Source of the DNA: GCA-2746795 sp964643965
GTDB lineage: Bacteria > Chloroflexota > Anaerolineae > Promineifilales > Promineifilaceae
Direction of reading: 5' to 3'
DNA: 64,000 nt
Assembly: GCA_964643965.1 (NCBI GenBank)
Contig: CAZXVH010000001.1
Coordinates: forward strand, 1 to 64,000
In this document: positions 17,319-26,572 of the stretch, in pieces
How positions within the stretch are numbered: position 1 is the first letter of the stretch
Layout of the letters: every line of letters starts with the position of its first letter
Position numbers and translations under genes: made by a program
The notes under the pieces: generated by a model
Databases searched by the model: none
Told to the model about the DNA's origin: nothing
What the model saw: only the letters and a program-made list of their open reading frames with translations

Positions 17319-18161
17319 CTACGCATGGGGTTTTAAGATGAGCATGGAGCATTGGCTGCCATCCATGACTTCTTTGGTGACGCTTTTGTAAAACCAACGT
17401 CGGATGCCGCTGTGTTCGTGGGGCGTCATGACGATGAGGTCGATGTCGTTTTCGGCGGCGTAGGCCAGGATGGCTTCAGAGGGGTTGTGGTGTTGCACGG
17501 CCGTTTTGCGGGGCGGTGTGGTTTGGTAACGTTCTTCCAGGTCTTGTAGATAGGCTTCTTCCTGGTCGAACAGGTCGATGGGATTGTCGTCTGTGATGGC
17601 GGTAAATAGATGTATTTGGGTTTTTAAAGCGGCGGCCATGGCAAAAGCGTCGTCTAAAACCTGTTCTGAAAGCATGGTGTGGTCTACCGGGATGAGCATA
17701 TTTTTGAGCGGATCGCTCTGGCGCAAGGCGAAGACGGGGCAGGGGGCGTGGCGCAGCACTTTTTGAGCGACGCTGCCCAATAACAAGCGAGAAAGGCCAG
17801 AACGGCCGTGTGTGCCCATGATGATGAGATCAACTTGTTCGGAAACGGCCGTTTCTACCACACAGCCGGCTGCATCCCCTTCTAATACCAATGTTTGTAT
17901 CGCCACTTCCGCGCCAGCACGGGAACTGCTGATGCCCGCCAGATAATTTTCCAGCCGTTCCCGCATCGGTTCGATGTCTGGCGGCGGTATGATGGTGGGC
18001 GGCCCTTCATAAAAAGCGCCTCTTTCCAGGGGCGCTTGCTCTAACAAAACGCTCACTAAGAGAATGTCTGCCTTATAGCGCTGCGCCAACGCCAGCGCCG
18101 GCTCCAATGCCGTTTCTGCCAAAGATGAGCCATCTAACGGGACCAAGATTTTTTTGAACAT
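17319..18161 (-). CDS. Tandem universal stress protein
   Basis: 280 residues with two UspA folds. Domain 1 (1-145) begins FKKILVPLDGSSLAE and carries the ATP-binding GTHGRSGLSRLLLGSVAQ motif, so it probably binds ATP. Domain 2 (about 155-280) is degenerate: MTPHEHSGIRRWFYKSVTKEV replaces the glycine pattern, suggesting no nucleotide binding. It is cytoplasmic. The ATG at 18161 has an AAGGAGA site; the open frame begins 11 codons earlier without one. A 26-bp perfect inverted repeat lies between this gene and the next upstream. Confidence 0.92.
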   Translation of the reverse strand: MFKKILVPLDGSSLAETALEPALALAQRYKADILLVSVLLEQAPLERGAFYEGPPTIIPPPDIEPMRERLENYLAGISSSRAGAEVAIQTLVLEGDAAGCVVETAVSEQVDLIIMGTHGRSGLSRLLLGSVAQKVLRHAPCPVFALRQSDPLKNMLIPVDHTMLSEQVLDDAFAMAAALKTQIHLFTAITDDNPIDLFDQEEAYLQDLEERYQTTPPRKTAVQHHNPSEAILAYAAENDIDLIVMTPHEHSGIRRWFYKSVTKEVMDGSQCSMLILKPHA

Positions 18162-18221
18162 AGTCCGCCCTCTCCTTAGGAACTTGCCAACCAAATCCGT
18201 GTATAGAAAACAAGAAAAGCG

Positions 18222-18284
18222 TCCACAGATGGCGCAGAACTTGTCCTGAGCTTGTCGAAGGACAAGTTCTGCGCCATCTGTGGA
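18222..18284. repeat. 26-bp perfect inverted repeat with CCTGAGCTTGTCGAAGG core
   Basis: Arms 18222-18247 and 18259-18284 are perfectly complementary with an 11-base loop. The centre, 18245-18261, is CCTGAGCTTGTCGAAGG, a palindromic phrase I recognise as a common intergenic repeat in many environmental bacteria. It lies 37 bp... downstream of no gene but within the 225-bp leader of the universal stress gene, and may act as a leader hairpin or be a mobile palindrome. Confidence 0.85.
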
Positions 18285-18386
18285 TAAATCTTGTCTGGTT
18301 TATCCAGGTCAGGAGTTTAAACTACTGAATTTCTAAATACTACTTTACTAATTTTTCGTAAGTTGTCTAATCCGCATTTCTTAAGA

Positions 18387-19415
18387 TTAACCGCTTGTGG
18401 GCATTTCTGCCCGCCAGGGATAATCCGGGGCGAATGAACTTAACACCCGCATGTAATTGGCCCGTTCAAAGGCGGCCGGTTCTGCACAGTTGATTTGGCT
18501 GAGGCTGCCTTGCAGTTGGGCTAAGGATTCATATTCGTTTTCCACAAGCCACTCTTCCAGCCCCATGTTCAACACATTGAGCCGGTTGATGCCGTTGCGC
18601 AGCAGTTCTGAAGCCAGCATGGTGATGTTGGCGCCGGCGGCAACGCTCTTTAAGACATCTTTCACGGTATGGACGCCGGTGGTGAGGGCCAGGCTGGTAT
18701 TGACCCGGCCGTACAAGATGGCAATCCAGCGCATAGGCAGACGCAGTTCGGTGGAAGTGCTGAGTTTTAAGTTCGGCGTCACTTCCAGATTTTCCAGGTC
18801 CAGGTCTGGCTGGTAAAAACGGTTGAAGAGGACCAAGCCATCGGCGCCGGCGTCTACCAGACGCCGGGCCATATTGGCGGTGGCGCTGAAGTAGGGGTTG
18901 AGTTTCATGGCGATGGGGATGGAAACGGCCGTTTTCACGTCCTTCAATACATCCAGATAAATTTGTTCCACTTCGCTGCCCGTCAAGTTGGGGTCTGTGG
19001 GGATGTAATACATATTCAATTCCAGAGCATCTGCGCCCGCTTCCTCAATCAACTGGGCATACTTTATCCAGCCGCCGGTAGAAACGCCGTTCAAACTGGC
19101 GATAACCGGGATTTCCAGCAGTCGTTTCGCTTTTTGAATATGTTCCAGGTATTCATCCGGGGCAGTTCTGTAATCTGCGGCTTCGGGGAAATAAGAAAGC
19201 GCTTCCGGGAAACTCTCCACGCCCTGTGTCAGGTAATGATTCAGCGTATGGCTATCATGTGTAATTTGCTCCTCAAACAGCGAGTGCAGCACCACTGCCG
19301 ACGCCCCCGCTTCTTCCATCCAGCGCAAATTATCAATTGTACGCATTAAGGGAGACGAGGATGGCACCAGCGGGTTCTTTAAAGTCATGCCAAGATAATT
19401 CGTAGTCAGATCCAT
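18387..19415 (-). CDS. Dihydroorotate dehydrogenase-like flavoprotein
   Basis: 342 residues. A TIM-barrel FMN enzyme of the dihydroorotate dehydrogenase family: LGMTLKNPLVPSSSPL at the start, PVIASLNG, ALELNMYYIP, PIAMKLNPYF and ADGLVLFNRFYQPD. It lacks the gene context of pyrimidine synthesis. It lies 72 bp downstream of the PFOR gene on the same strand, the arrangement in which this 'DHOD-like' subgroup is often found, so a redox role linked to pyruvate metabolism is plausible. The true substrate is unknown; it may not make orotate. Confidence 0.85.
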   Translation of the reverse strand: MDLTTNYLGMTLKNPLVPSSSPLMRTIDNLRWMEEAGASAVVLHSLFEEQITHDSHTLNHYLTQGVESFPEALSYFPEAADYRTAPDEYLEHIQKAKRLLEIPVIASLNGVSTGGWIKYAQLIEEAGADALELNMYYIPTDPNLTGSEVEQIYLDVLKDVKTAVSIPIAMKLNPYFSATANMARRLVDAGADGLVLFNRFYQPDLDLENLEVTPNLKLSTSTELRLPMRWIAILYGRVNTSLALTTGVHTVKDVLKSVAAGANITMLASELLRNGINRLNVLNMGLEEWLVENEYESLAQLQGSLSQINCAEPAAFERANYMRVLSSFAPDYPWRAEMPTSG

Positions 19416-19487
19416 GACGATTCTCCTTCAAAATGAGCAGGGATGGGGCGATAAAATAAGCAATCACCTCATCCCCACTGATTCTAA

Positions 19488-22400
19488 TTATTTGTCCTTA
19501 CCGTTTGTCTTCTGGGCTAACTGTGAGTATTTTTCCCAGCGATTGTCCGCATCTTGCTGCGCCAACTCAAGCAGTTTGGCGGCGCGTTCGGGATGGCTTT
19601 GGGTTAACATGCGGTAGCGCCCTTCACGATAAATGTATTTATCCAATGAGATTTTTGGCGCGTGCGAATCCAGTTGGAATGGATTTTTGTCTGCCACTAC
19701 CATATCCGGGTCAAAGCGGAATAACGGCCAATGCCCTGACTCAACCGCCGCTTTTTGCTGCTCCAGGCCAAATTTCATGTCATAGCCATGCGCCACACAA
19801 TGGCTGTAGGCCAGGATGAGAGAGGGGCCATCATACGCTTCCGCTTCAATGAATGCTTTGATGGTTTGGGCGTCATTGGCCCCCATGGCTACCTGAGCCA
19901 CATAGATAGTGCCGTAGCTCACAGCCAACATGCCTAAATCTTTCTTGGCGGCGGCTTTGCCGGCGGCGGCAAACTTAGCCACCGCGCCACGTGGCGTTGC
20001 TTTCGACATCTGGCCGCCGGTATTAGAATACACTTCCGTATCCAACACCAGCACGTTTACGTTACGGCCGGATGCCAGTACATGATCCAGGCCGCCATAA
20101 CCAATGTCATAAGCCCAGCCATCGCCACCCACAATCCAGACGCTTTTCTTGACTAACACATCCGCCATGCTCAGCAAGTTGTTTAGCTTCGCCTTCTCAT
20201 CTGCTTTGGGCAAAACCTCGTTGATGCGGGCTTTTAACGCTTCGATACGCTCCCGCTGTTCATTGATGGCCGCTTCGTCGAGTTGTTCGGCGAACAGGAT
20301 GGAATCGGCCAATTCCGGGCCAATCACCTCGCGTAGTTCGCGTAACAGGTTGGTAGCGGCTTCGATACGTTGGTCTAAGGCCACCCGCATACCCAGGCCG
20401 AATTCGGCATTGTCTTCAAACAAGGAGTTCGACCAGGCCACGCCGCGGCCGGCATCGTTTTTGCCCCAAGGCGTGGTGGGCAAGTTGCCGCCGTAGATGG
20501 AGGTACAGCCGGTGGCATTGGCGATGAGGGTACGGTCGCCATAAAGTTGGGAGAGCAGTTTGAGATAAGGCGTTTCGCCACAGCCGGCGCAAGCCCCGGA
20601 GAACTCAAACAGCGGTTCCAACAGTTGGGAGTATTTCACCTGGTTGACCGGGATGCTGGTGCGATCTACATGAGGCAGCGTCTCAAAGAATTCCCAGTTC
20701 GCTTTTTCAGCATCACGCAGCGGCATTTGTTCAGCCATGTTGATCGCTTTGAACTTGGGCTGCGTTTTGTTCTTGACCGGGCAAACTTCTACACACAAGG
20801 TACAGCCGGTGCAATCTTCTGGCGATACTTGCAAGGTGAACAAGTCATCCTTGAATTCTTTGTAACGAGCTGGCGCCGATTTGAAGGTCTCTGGCGCGCC
20901 TTCCAGTAGAGCCGGGTCATAAATCTTCATGCGAATGACGCTGTGCGGGCAGACCAGGGCGCATTTGCCGCATTGGATGCAAATATCTTCATCCCATACC
21001 GGAATTTCCACGGAGATGTTCCGTTTTTCCCACATAGTGGTATTGGTGGGGTAGGTGCCATCGACGGGCATGGCGCTGACGGGCAAGCTGTCGCCCACGC
21101 CTTCGATGATGCGCGCCGTGACGGATTTGATGAATTCCGGGGCGTAGTCGGGGATGATGGGGGGGCGCTCAAAGGTGCTGGTGGCTGTCTCTGGAACTTC
21201 CACCCGGTGCATATGCGCCAGGGCGCCATCCACAGCGGCGTAGTTGGCTTCGACAACGGCATTGCCTCGTTTGCTGTAGGTTTTTTTGATGGCGTGTTTG
21301 ATGGCTTCAATGGCTTCATCGGTGGGCAAAACGCCGCTCAAGGCGAAGAAGCCTGTTTGCATAATGGTGTTGATACGCCGGCCCATGCCGGTTTCTTTGG
21401 CAACTTCGTAGCCATCCAGGACGTAGAATTTGATCTGTTTGTCGATGATTTGTTGTTGCATGGCGCGGGGCAGGTGGTCCCATACTTCTTCTGGGCCATA
21501 GGGGCTGTTGAGGAGGAAGGTGGCGCCTTTTTTGGCTTTGCTCAACATGTCGTACCGTTCCAGGAAGCTAAATTGGTGGCAGGCGACAAAGTTGGCGTTG
21601 TTGACGAGGTAGGGCGCCCGAATGGGTTTTGGCCCGAAGCGCAGGTGAGACATGGTGACGGAGCCAGCTTTCTTGGAGTCGTAGACGAAGTAGGCTTGGG
21701 CGTAGTTGTCGGTGTCTTCACCGATGATTTTGATGGAGTTTTTGTTGGCGCCCACGGTGCCATCGGAACCGAGGCCGTAGAAGATGCCGCGAATGACGTT
21801 GTCGGCTTCAATGTCGAAGCTCTCATCCCATTCAAGGCTGGTGAAGGTAACGTCGTCGTGGATGCCGATGGTGAAGCCATGTTTGGGTCTGGCTCTGGCG
21901 GCTTCGTCGAAGATGGCTTTGACCATGCTGGGCAGGAATTCTTTGGAAGAGAGGCCGTAACGGCCGCCGAAAATCTTGGGGAAGACGGCGAAGGGGGGAT
22001 CATCGTCGGCCATGGCTTGGGCAACGGCCGTTACTACATCCAGATAGAGCGGTTCACCCGTCGCCCCTGGTTCCTTGGTGCGGTCTAAAACAGCGATGGA
22101 TTTGGTGGTGGCTGGCAGCGCTTCGATGAATGCTTCCACAGAGAAGGGACGGTATAAACGAACCGTTACCACCCCTACTTTTTCGCCTTGAGCAGCCAGG
22201 TATGCGGCCGTTTCTTGAGCCGTTTCCGCGCCAGAACCCATGATAACGATGATACGTTCCGCATCCGGAGCGCCAGCGTAATCAAACAACTTGTATTGCC
22301 GGCCGGTTAGCTCCGCGAATTTGTCCATCGTCTTTTGCACCAGCGCCGGCGTCGCCAGGTAGAATGGATTGACGCTTTCCCGGGCCTGGAAGAACACATC

Positions 22401-23066
22401 CGGGTTTTGCGCCGTGCCGCGCAGCACCGGATGATCCGGGCTAAGCCCTCGATTCCGATGAGCCAGAACCAACTCATCATCGATCATGGCTCGCATCACC
22501 TCTTCGTCAAGCAGCTCAACCTTGTTGATTTCATGCGAAGTACGGAAACCATCAAAGAAATGAAGGAATGGCAGACGAGTTTCCAGGGAGGCGGCGGAGG
22601 CGATGAGAGCGAAGTCGTGGACTTCTTGGATATTATTGGAAGCCAGCATAGCCCAACCGGTGTTACGCGCTGCCATCACATCAGAATGATCGCCAAAAAT
22701 GGACAAGGCTTGAGCGGCGATAGACCGGGCTGCAATATGGAACACAGTGGAGGTCAGTTCGCCCGCAATTTTGTACATGTTCGGGATCATCAGCAGCAAA
22801 CCCTGGGAGGCTGTAAACGTGGTAGTCAACGCGCCAGCTTGCAAGGAGCCGTGGACGGCGCCAGCGGCGCCACCTTCTGCCTGCATTTCCACGACCAGGG
22901 GGACTGACCCCCAAATATTCGTTTTCCCTTCGGCGGACCATTGGTCTGCGAATTCACCCATCGGGGAAGATGGGGTGATGGGATAGATGGCAATAACCTC
23001 ATTGACCTTGTGGGCCACGCGGGCAGCAGCTTCATTACCATCCAGGGTGATCATTTTTTTAGTCAT
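19488..23066 (-). CDS. nifJ: Pyruvate:ferredoxin (flavodoxin) oxidoreductase
   Basis: 1192 residues, the single-chain PFOR type. It oxidises pyruvate with CoA to acetyl-CoA and CO2 and reduces ferredoxin or flavodoxin. Visible: the N-terminal ITLDGNEAAARVAHKVNEV and YPITPSSPMGE (domain I), the two-cluster ferredoxin domain with CIQCGKCALVCP and CTGCTLCVEVCP, the proximal-cluster CAGCGETPY, and the TPP-binding GGDGWAYDIGYGG and NTGGQMSKATP. The ATG at 23066 follows AAGGAGAG; the preceding frame adds 7 residues without a site. It indicates an anaerobic or microaerobic lifestyle. The symbol reflects homology only; no nitrogen-fixation genes are present. Confidence 0.96.
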   Translation of the reverse strand: MTKKMITLDGNEAAARVAHKVNEVIAIYPITPSSPMGEFADQWSAEGKTNIWGSVPLVVEMQAEGGAAGAVHGSLQAGALTTTFTASQGLLLMIPNMYKIAGELTSTVFHIAARSIAAQALSIFGDHSDVMAARNTGWAMLASNNIQEVHDFALIASAASLETRLPFLHFFDGFRTSHEINKVELLDEEVMRAMIDDELVLAHRNRGLSPDHPVLRGTAQNPDVFFQARESVNPFYLATPALVQKTMDKFAELTGRQYKLFDYAGAPDAERIIVIMGSGAETAQETAAYLAAQGEKVGVVTVRLYRPFSVEAFIEALPATTKSIAVLDRTKEPGATGEPLYLDVVTAVAQAMADDDPPFAVFPKIFGGRYGLSSKEFLPSMVKAIFDEAARARPKHGFTIGIHDDVTFTSLEWDESFDIEADNVIRGIFYGLGSDGTVGANKNSIKIIGEDTDNYAQAYFVYDSKKAGSVTMSHLRFGPKPIRAPYLVNNANFVACHQFSFLERYDMLSKAKKGATFLLNSPYGPEEVWDHLPRAMQQQIIDKQIKFYVLDGYEVAKETGMGRRINTIMQTGFFALSGVLPTDEAIEAIKHAIKKTYSKRGNAVVEANYAAVDGALAHMHRVEVPETATSTFERPPIIPDYAPEFIKSVTARIIEGVGDSLPVSAMPVDGTYPTNTTMWEKRNISVEIPVWDEDICIQCGKCALVCPHSVIRMKIYDPALLEGAPETFKSAPARYKEFKDDLFTLQVSPEDCTGCTLCVEVCPVKNKTQPKFKAINMAEQMPLRDAEKANWEFFETLPHVDRTSIPVNQVKYSQLLEPLFEFSGACAGCGETPYLKLLSQLYGDRTLIANATGCTSIYGGNLPTTPWGKNDAGRGVAWSNSLFEDNAEFGLGMRVALDQRIEAATNLLRELREVIGPELADSILFAEQLDEAAINEQRERIEALKARINEVLPKADEKAKLNNLLSMADVLVKKSVWIVGGDGWAYDIGYGGLDHVLASGRNVNVLVLDTEVYSNTGGQMSKATPRGAVAKFAAAGKAAAKKDLGMLAVSYGTIYVAQVAMGANDAQTIKAFIEAEAYDGPSLILAYSHCVAHGYDMKFGLEQQKAAVESGHWPLFRFDPDMVVADKNPFQLDSHAPKISLDKYIYREGRYRMLTQSHPERAAKLLELAQQDADNRWEKYSQLAQKTNGKDK

Positions 23067-23316
23067 AACAACTCTCCTTACACACAATGCAATCGGATTC
23101 CAGGCACAACATACAGAGCAGCCTTCATTGCGCCGATTTTAAGAATAATGTTTGCAGATAAACCGATAGGTGAAAAATCACCAGGGAAATTTGAGCTTAG
23201 GTAGGAAATACATTATCAAGTTCCTGATTTATTGTATGCAGAGCTGGCTCATAGAGACAGTGACAGATTGCATGATTGCTTATGACAAAAGTCATCTGCT
23301 TGTCACATGTTCCATT

Positions 23317-23350
23317 AGATTGGGTCATTCTCTAAGGATTGAACCAGTCT
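23317..23350. repeat. GATTGGTTCAAT repeat copy
   Basis: AGATTGGGTCATTCTC followed by GGATTGAACCAGTCT, the same arrangement as the copies at 25448 and 7209, with several mismatches between arms. Confidence 0.65.
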
Positions 23351-23405
23351 GGCCGGGTTGAGGCGTGGAGATATGATTATTTACTGTAGAAGGCGTTCGC
23401 CCGCC

Positions 23406-23434
23406 TTGACAGGTATCTGCTGTTTAGATAGCAT
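23406..23434 (+). promoter_or_regulatory. Possible sigma-70-type promoter
   Basis: TTGACA at 23406-23411, a 17-bp spacer, then TAGCAT at 23429-23434 (4 of 6 to TATAAT), placed 45 bp upstream of the CDP-alcohol phosphatidyltransferase start. Confidence 0.4.
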
Positions 23435-23478
23435 GGCGTACCTTCGCTTTTGAGAAGGGCCAACCTATTTTGAATGAG

Positions 23479-24201
23479 ATGAGAGATGGAGATATGGATC
23501 AGCCGGATGTGAAGAACGAAGAAGCAGCGCCCAAAAAGACTCTGACCGATATGCTACGGGTGCGGACGGTGGGCATTATTGACCCCATTGTGACCTTTTT
23601 GGCAAAGTATAATGTGTCGCCAGATTTGCTGACTGTGGTGGGCATGTTGGCTCATTTCTTTTTGGCTTATTTGGTGGCGATTGGTGAGATGCGCTGGGCG
23701 GGCGTTGCTATGATATTGTTGGCGCCGTTGGATGCGCTGGATGGCTCTTTGGCGCGGAAGATGGGGCGTAAACAAGGGGGTTTTGGCGCTTATCTTGATT
23801 CAACATTAGATCGATTGGCAGAAATCATTTTATTTGGCGGATTTATTTATTATTATTTGCAGGATGGCAATGCGCCGTTGTTGGCTATCTCTTACCTGGC
23901 GATAACGGGTTCGTTGATGGTCAGCTATTCTCGGGGCAAAGCAGAATCCTTGGGCATGGACGCCAAAGTGGGCATTGGCAGCCGGGTGGAAAGATATGTG
24001 GTCATGGTACTGTTTTTGTTAATTGATTATCCGGGCTGGGGCATTGTTTTCCTGGCGATTATGACGTATGTGACGGTGGGACAGCGCATGTACCATGTGT
24101 GGTATCAGTACCAACAATTAGCCGCGCAGGAAGAAAGCGAAGCTGTTCAACAAGAAGAAATAGAAGTGGATGATGCGGAAAATACCGCAGCCAGCGTCTA
24201 A
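23479..24201 (+). CDS. CDP-alcohol phosphatidyltransferase family protein
   Basis: About 240 residues. The membrane-embedded catalytic motif is complete: DALDGSLARK, then G and the final two Asp in GAYLDSTLDR, fitting DxxDGxxARx8GxxxDxxxD. Several hydrophobic helices surround it. It transfers a phosphatidyl group from CDP-diacylglycerol to an alcohol; the product could be phosphatidylglycerol phosphate, phosphatidylinositol phosphate or another lipid. The frame opens with TTG at 23470; ATG codons at 23479 and 23494 are both possible and the ribosome site is weak, so the start is uncertain. The acidic C-terminal tail is unusual. Lgt follows 35 bp downstream, giving a small membrane-lipid unit. 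Confidence 0.88.
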   Translation: MRDGDMDQPDVKNEEAAPKKTLTDMLRVRTVGIIDPIVTFLAKYNVSPDLLTVVGMLAHFFLAYLVAIGEMRWAGVAMILLAPLDALDGSLARKMGRKQGGFGAYLDSTLDRLAEIILFGGFIYYYLQDGNAPLLAISYLAITGSLMVSYSRGKAESLGMDAKVGIGSRVERYVVMVLFLLIDYPGWGIVFLAIMTYVTVGQRMYHVWYQYQQLAAQEESEAVQQEEIEVDDAENTAASV

Positions 24202-24236
24202 AACGCTATGGTTGACCTTTGGTTGAGATAAACTTT

Positions 24237-25448
24237 ATGGCAGCGAATTCAAATGTGAGTACCGGGCAGAAAAAACCAAGAATTGCACTTTATTGGATTT
24301 TGATCGCGCTGTTTTTGGCGATTGTGGGTGGTTTATATATTTACCACCTGGTTAGCGGACAAACGCCGAATCGGGTGGCGTTTTCTTTGGGTGCGGGCTT
24401 TGAGGTGTATTGGTATGGCATTTTTATTGTAGGCGGCATTGCCTTGGGGGCGTATGTGGTCTCTTGTTTGGCGGCGGAACGGGGAACGGCCGTTTTCCGC
24501 CAAAGTGTGCCCGTAACCATCCAAAACAAACCGATCTCTGCGCTGGCGTTGCCAGCAGAAATTGAGCAGCATCTCACTAAACACAAAATCACCACCCTGG
24601 GCCAGTTGCTTCTACAATGGGGTTACAATCCCAAAAACCTCGGCCTTAAAAAAGAAGCGCTGCCCCTGCTGCAAACCCGGTTGTCTGACAGCCCGGACAT
24701 CAAAGAAGCATGGCTGAGTGACGCGCCCTGGCGCATCTGGAATCCGGATCACGTCTGGAATGGCCTTGTTTGGATCTTGTTCCTGGCAGTCATCGGCGCC
24801 CGGCTCTACCATGTGCTGACCCCTTCCCCCAGCATGGCGGCCGTGGGCATCGAATCCCCGCTCGATTATTTCCAAAACCCGTACCAATTGATCAATATTC
24901 GCAATGGCGGCCTGGGCATTTACGGCGGTATTTTGGGCGGCCTGGTGGGCCTCTATATTTACGCCCGGCGGGCGCGTATCCCTATGCTGGCCTGGGCTGA
25001 CTTGGCGGTAGTGGGGCTGGCCTTGGGGCAGGTGTTCGGCCGCTGGGGCAATTTTTTTAACCAGGAATTATATGGCGCCCCCTCTGATTTACCCTGGGCT
25101 GTTATTATCGATCCTGCTTACCGCTTACCGGCCGTGAGTGAATTCAGCCGTTTTCATCCGGCGTTCTTGTATGAATCCTTGTGGAGTTTACTCACCTTCC
25201 TCATCCTCTATTTTTTGGTGACAAAGTACGCTAAAAAGCTGCTGACCGGGGAAGTGATGGCGCTTTACCTGATTTTTTATGCGGTGGGGCGCACGCTGCT
25301 GGAGATGGTGCGGTTAGACAGCCGCATGGTCGATTTTGGCTTTATGCAGCTGAATATGGCGATTGCCACCTTCGTGTCGCTCATCATTGCGGCCTGTATG
25401 GCTGCCTGGATTGTCTTGCGTCGTTGGCGGCTGAGAAGGCAACAATAA
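24237..25448 (+). CDS. lgt: Prolipoprotein diacylglyceryl transferase with inserted HhH-like domain
   Basis: 403 residues, longer than the usual 260-300. It transfers diacylglyceryl from phosphatidylglycerol to the lipobox Cys of prolipoproteins. The signature GRWGNFFNQELYG is intact, as are GGLGIYGGILGG and FHPAFLYESLW. Between the early membrane helices and the conserved GARLYHVL segment lies an extra ~90-residue soluble insertion (about 82-172). Its part 98-127 (KPISALALPAEIEQHL, then HKITTLGQLL) resembles the helix-hairpin-helix of the RNA polymerase alpha C-terminal domain. The ATG at 24237 is preferred over the upstream TTG. The predicted lipoproteins in this window are its natural substrates. 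Confidence 0.9.
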   Translation: MAANSNVSTGQKKPRIALYWILIALFLAIVGGLYIYHLVSGQTPNRVAFSLGAGFEVYWYGIFIVGGIALGAYVVSCLAAERGTAVFRQSVPVTIQNKPISALALPAEIEQHLTKHKITTLGQLLLQWGYNPKNLGLKKEALPLLQTRLSDSPDIKEAWLSDAPWRIWNPDHVWNGLVWILFLAVIGARLYHVLTPSPSMAAVGIESPLDYFQNPYQLINIRNGGLGIYGGILGGLVGLYIYARRARIPMLAWADLAVVGLALGQVFGRWGNFFNQELYGAPSDLPWAVIIDPAYRLPAVSEFSRFHPAFLYESLWSLLTFLILYFLVTKYAKKLLTGEVMALYLIFYAVGRTLLEMVRLDSRMVDFGFMQLNMAIATFVSLIIAACMAAWIVLRRWRLRRQQ

Positions 25449-25480
25449 GATTGGGTCAATCTCCAGGATTGAACCCATCT
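25448..25480. repeat. GATTGGTTCAAT repeat copy
   Basis: AGATTGGGTCAATC then GATTGAACCCATCT, beginning at the stop codon of lgt. The two arms pair imperfectly and it may act as a terminator-like hairpin. Confidence 0.7.
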
Positions 25481-25612
25481 CGCCGCTCGTGATACCCACT
25501 TCCTATTGTGCCACATATTCATTGCCCCTATTCTATGGTTTCCAGGCGATGTCACAAAATCTGGCAGCGTGGTGGCTGGTAGGGCAAACATGAAACGCCG
25601 GAGGCGTATAAC

Positions 25613-26572
25613 ATGATCAAAGCAGAAAAACTAGTCAAAAAATTTGATGACTTCACGGCCGTTTCTGATCTTTCGCTTGATGTGGGGGCCGGAGAGCTGT
25701 TGGCGCTTTTAGGGCCAAATGGGGCGGGTAAAACCACCACCGTGCGTATGTTGAGTTCCATTCTCAGACCCACTTCTGGGCGGGCCTGGGTGAATGGCTA
25801 CGATGTGGCAGCGGAACCGGCGCAGGTGCGGCAGTCTATTGGCGTGTTAACAGAACAGCCCGGACTGTACCTGCGTATGACCGGCATGGAATATTTGGAA
25901 TTTTACGGCCGTTTATACAGCCTGAAAGATGCGTTCATTCGGCAGCGCGGATTGGAATTGTTCCACCGTTTCAACATGGCCGATGCGGCCCATCGCCGCC
26001 TGGGGCAGTATTCCAAAGGGATGCGCCAAAAAGTGGGCCTCATTCGCACTATGCTGCATGATCCAACCGTGCTGCTGCTAGACGAGCCAACCTCGGCCAT
26101 GGACCCGCACAGCGCCAAGCTGGTGCGTGACGCCATCCACGAAATGCGGGCCGACAAGCGCAGCTTCATCCTTTGCACCCACAATCTGGCCGAAGCCGAA
26201 ACCCTGGCCGACCGCATCGCCATCATCAAGCAAGGGGCGATTGTAGCTCTGGGCACAACGCAGGAGTTAAAAAACCAGTTATTGGGCCTGCCGCAGATGG
26301 CCGTGCGCGTGGATCAACATTTAAACGGGCAGGTTAAAGAACTGGATGATCTGGTGACGGTGATGCGGGTGCGGGGGAATGAAATTCGCTATCGCACACC
26401 AAACCCGGAGCGCGACAACCCGCTGTTGGTGCGTCGTTTGGGGGAAATGGGCCTGGGTATCATTACCGTGCAAGAGGTGACGCAAAGTTTAGAAGAGGTT
26501 TATCTGCGGGTCGTCGATGCCGAAACGGAAGCAGACGATGTGGAACCTGCACTGACGGGAGAAATGCCATGA
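25613..26572 (+). CDS. ABC transporter ATP-binding protein
   Basis: 319 residues. Walker A GPNGAGKTT, a Q-loop region (LTEQPGLYLRMTG), signature YSKGMRQK, Walker B VLLLDEPTSAMD and the switch His in LCTHNL are all present, so it should hydrolyse ATP. The C-terminal ~90 residues match the extension of CcmA/DrrA/NatA-type exporters. Its stop overlaps the permease start as ATGA, so the two form one exporter. Substrate unknown. Confidence 0.95.
   Translation: MIKAEKLVKKFDDFTAVSDLSLDVGAGELLALLGPNGAGKTTTVRMLSSILRPTSGRAWVNGYDVAAEPAQVRQSIGVLTEQPGLYLRMTGMEYLEFYGRLYSLKDAFIRQRGLELFHRFNMADAAHRRLGQYSKGMRQKVGLIRTMLHDPTVLLLDEPTSAMDPHSAKLVRDAIHEMRADKRSFILCTHNLAEAETLADRIAIIKQGAIVALGTTQELKNQLLGLPQMAVRVDQHLNGQVKELDDLVTVMRVRGNEIRYRTPNPERDNPLLVRRLGEMGLGIITVQEVTQSLEEVYLRVVDAETEADDVEPALTGEMP

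Larger units (their letters stand above)
23067..23478. other. Divergent intergenic region
   Basis: 412 bp between the divergent PFOR and CDP-alcohol phosphatidyltransferase genes. It holds one copy of the GATTGGTTCAAT repeat (23317-23350) and a possible plus-strand promoter (23406-23434). The remainder shows no ORF or RNA structure I can recognise. Confidence 0.6.

Noticed and set aside
20943..22088. 381-codon frame antisense to the PFOR gene
   Set aside because: A compositional shadow of the conserved nifJ coding strand; no family pattern and no ribosome site.
19488..23066. Nitrogen fixation role for nifJ
   Set aside because: The gene is PFOR; no nif structural or assembly genes are present, and the Nfu_N-like protein lacks cysteines.
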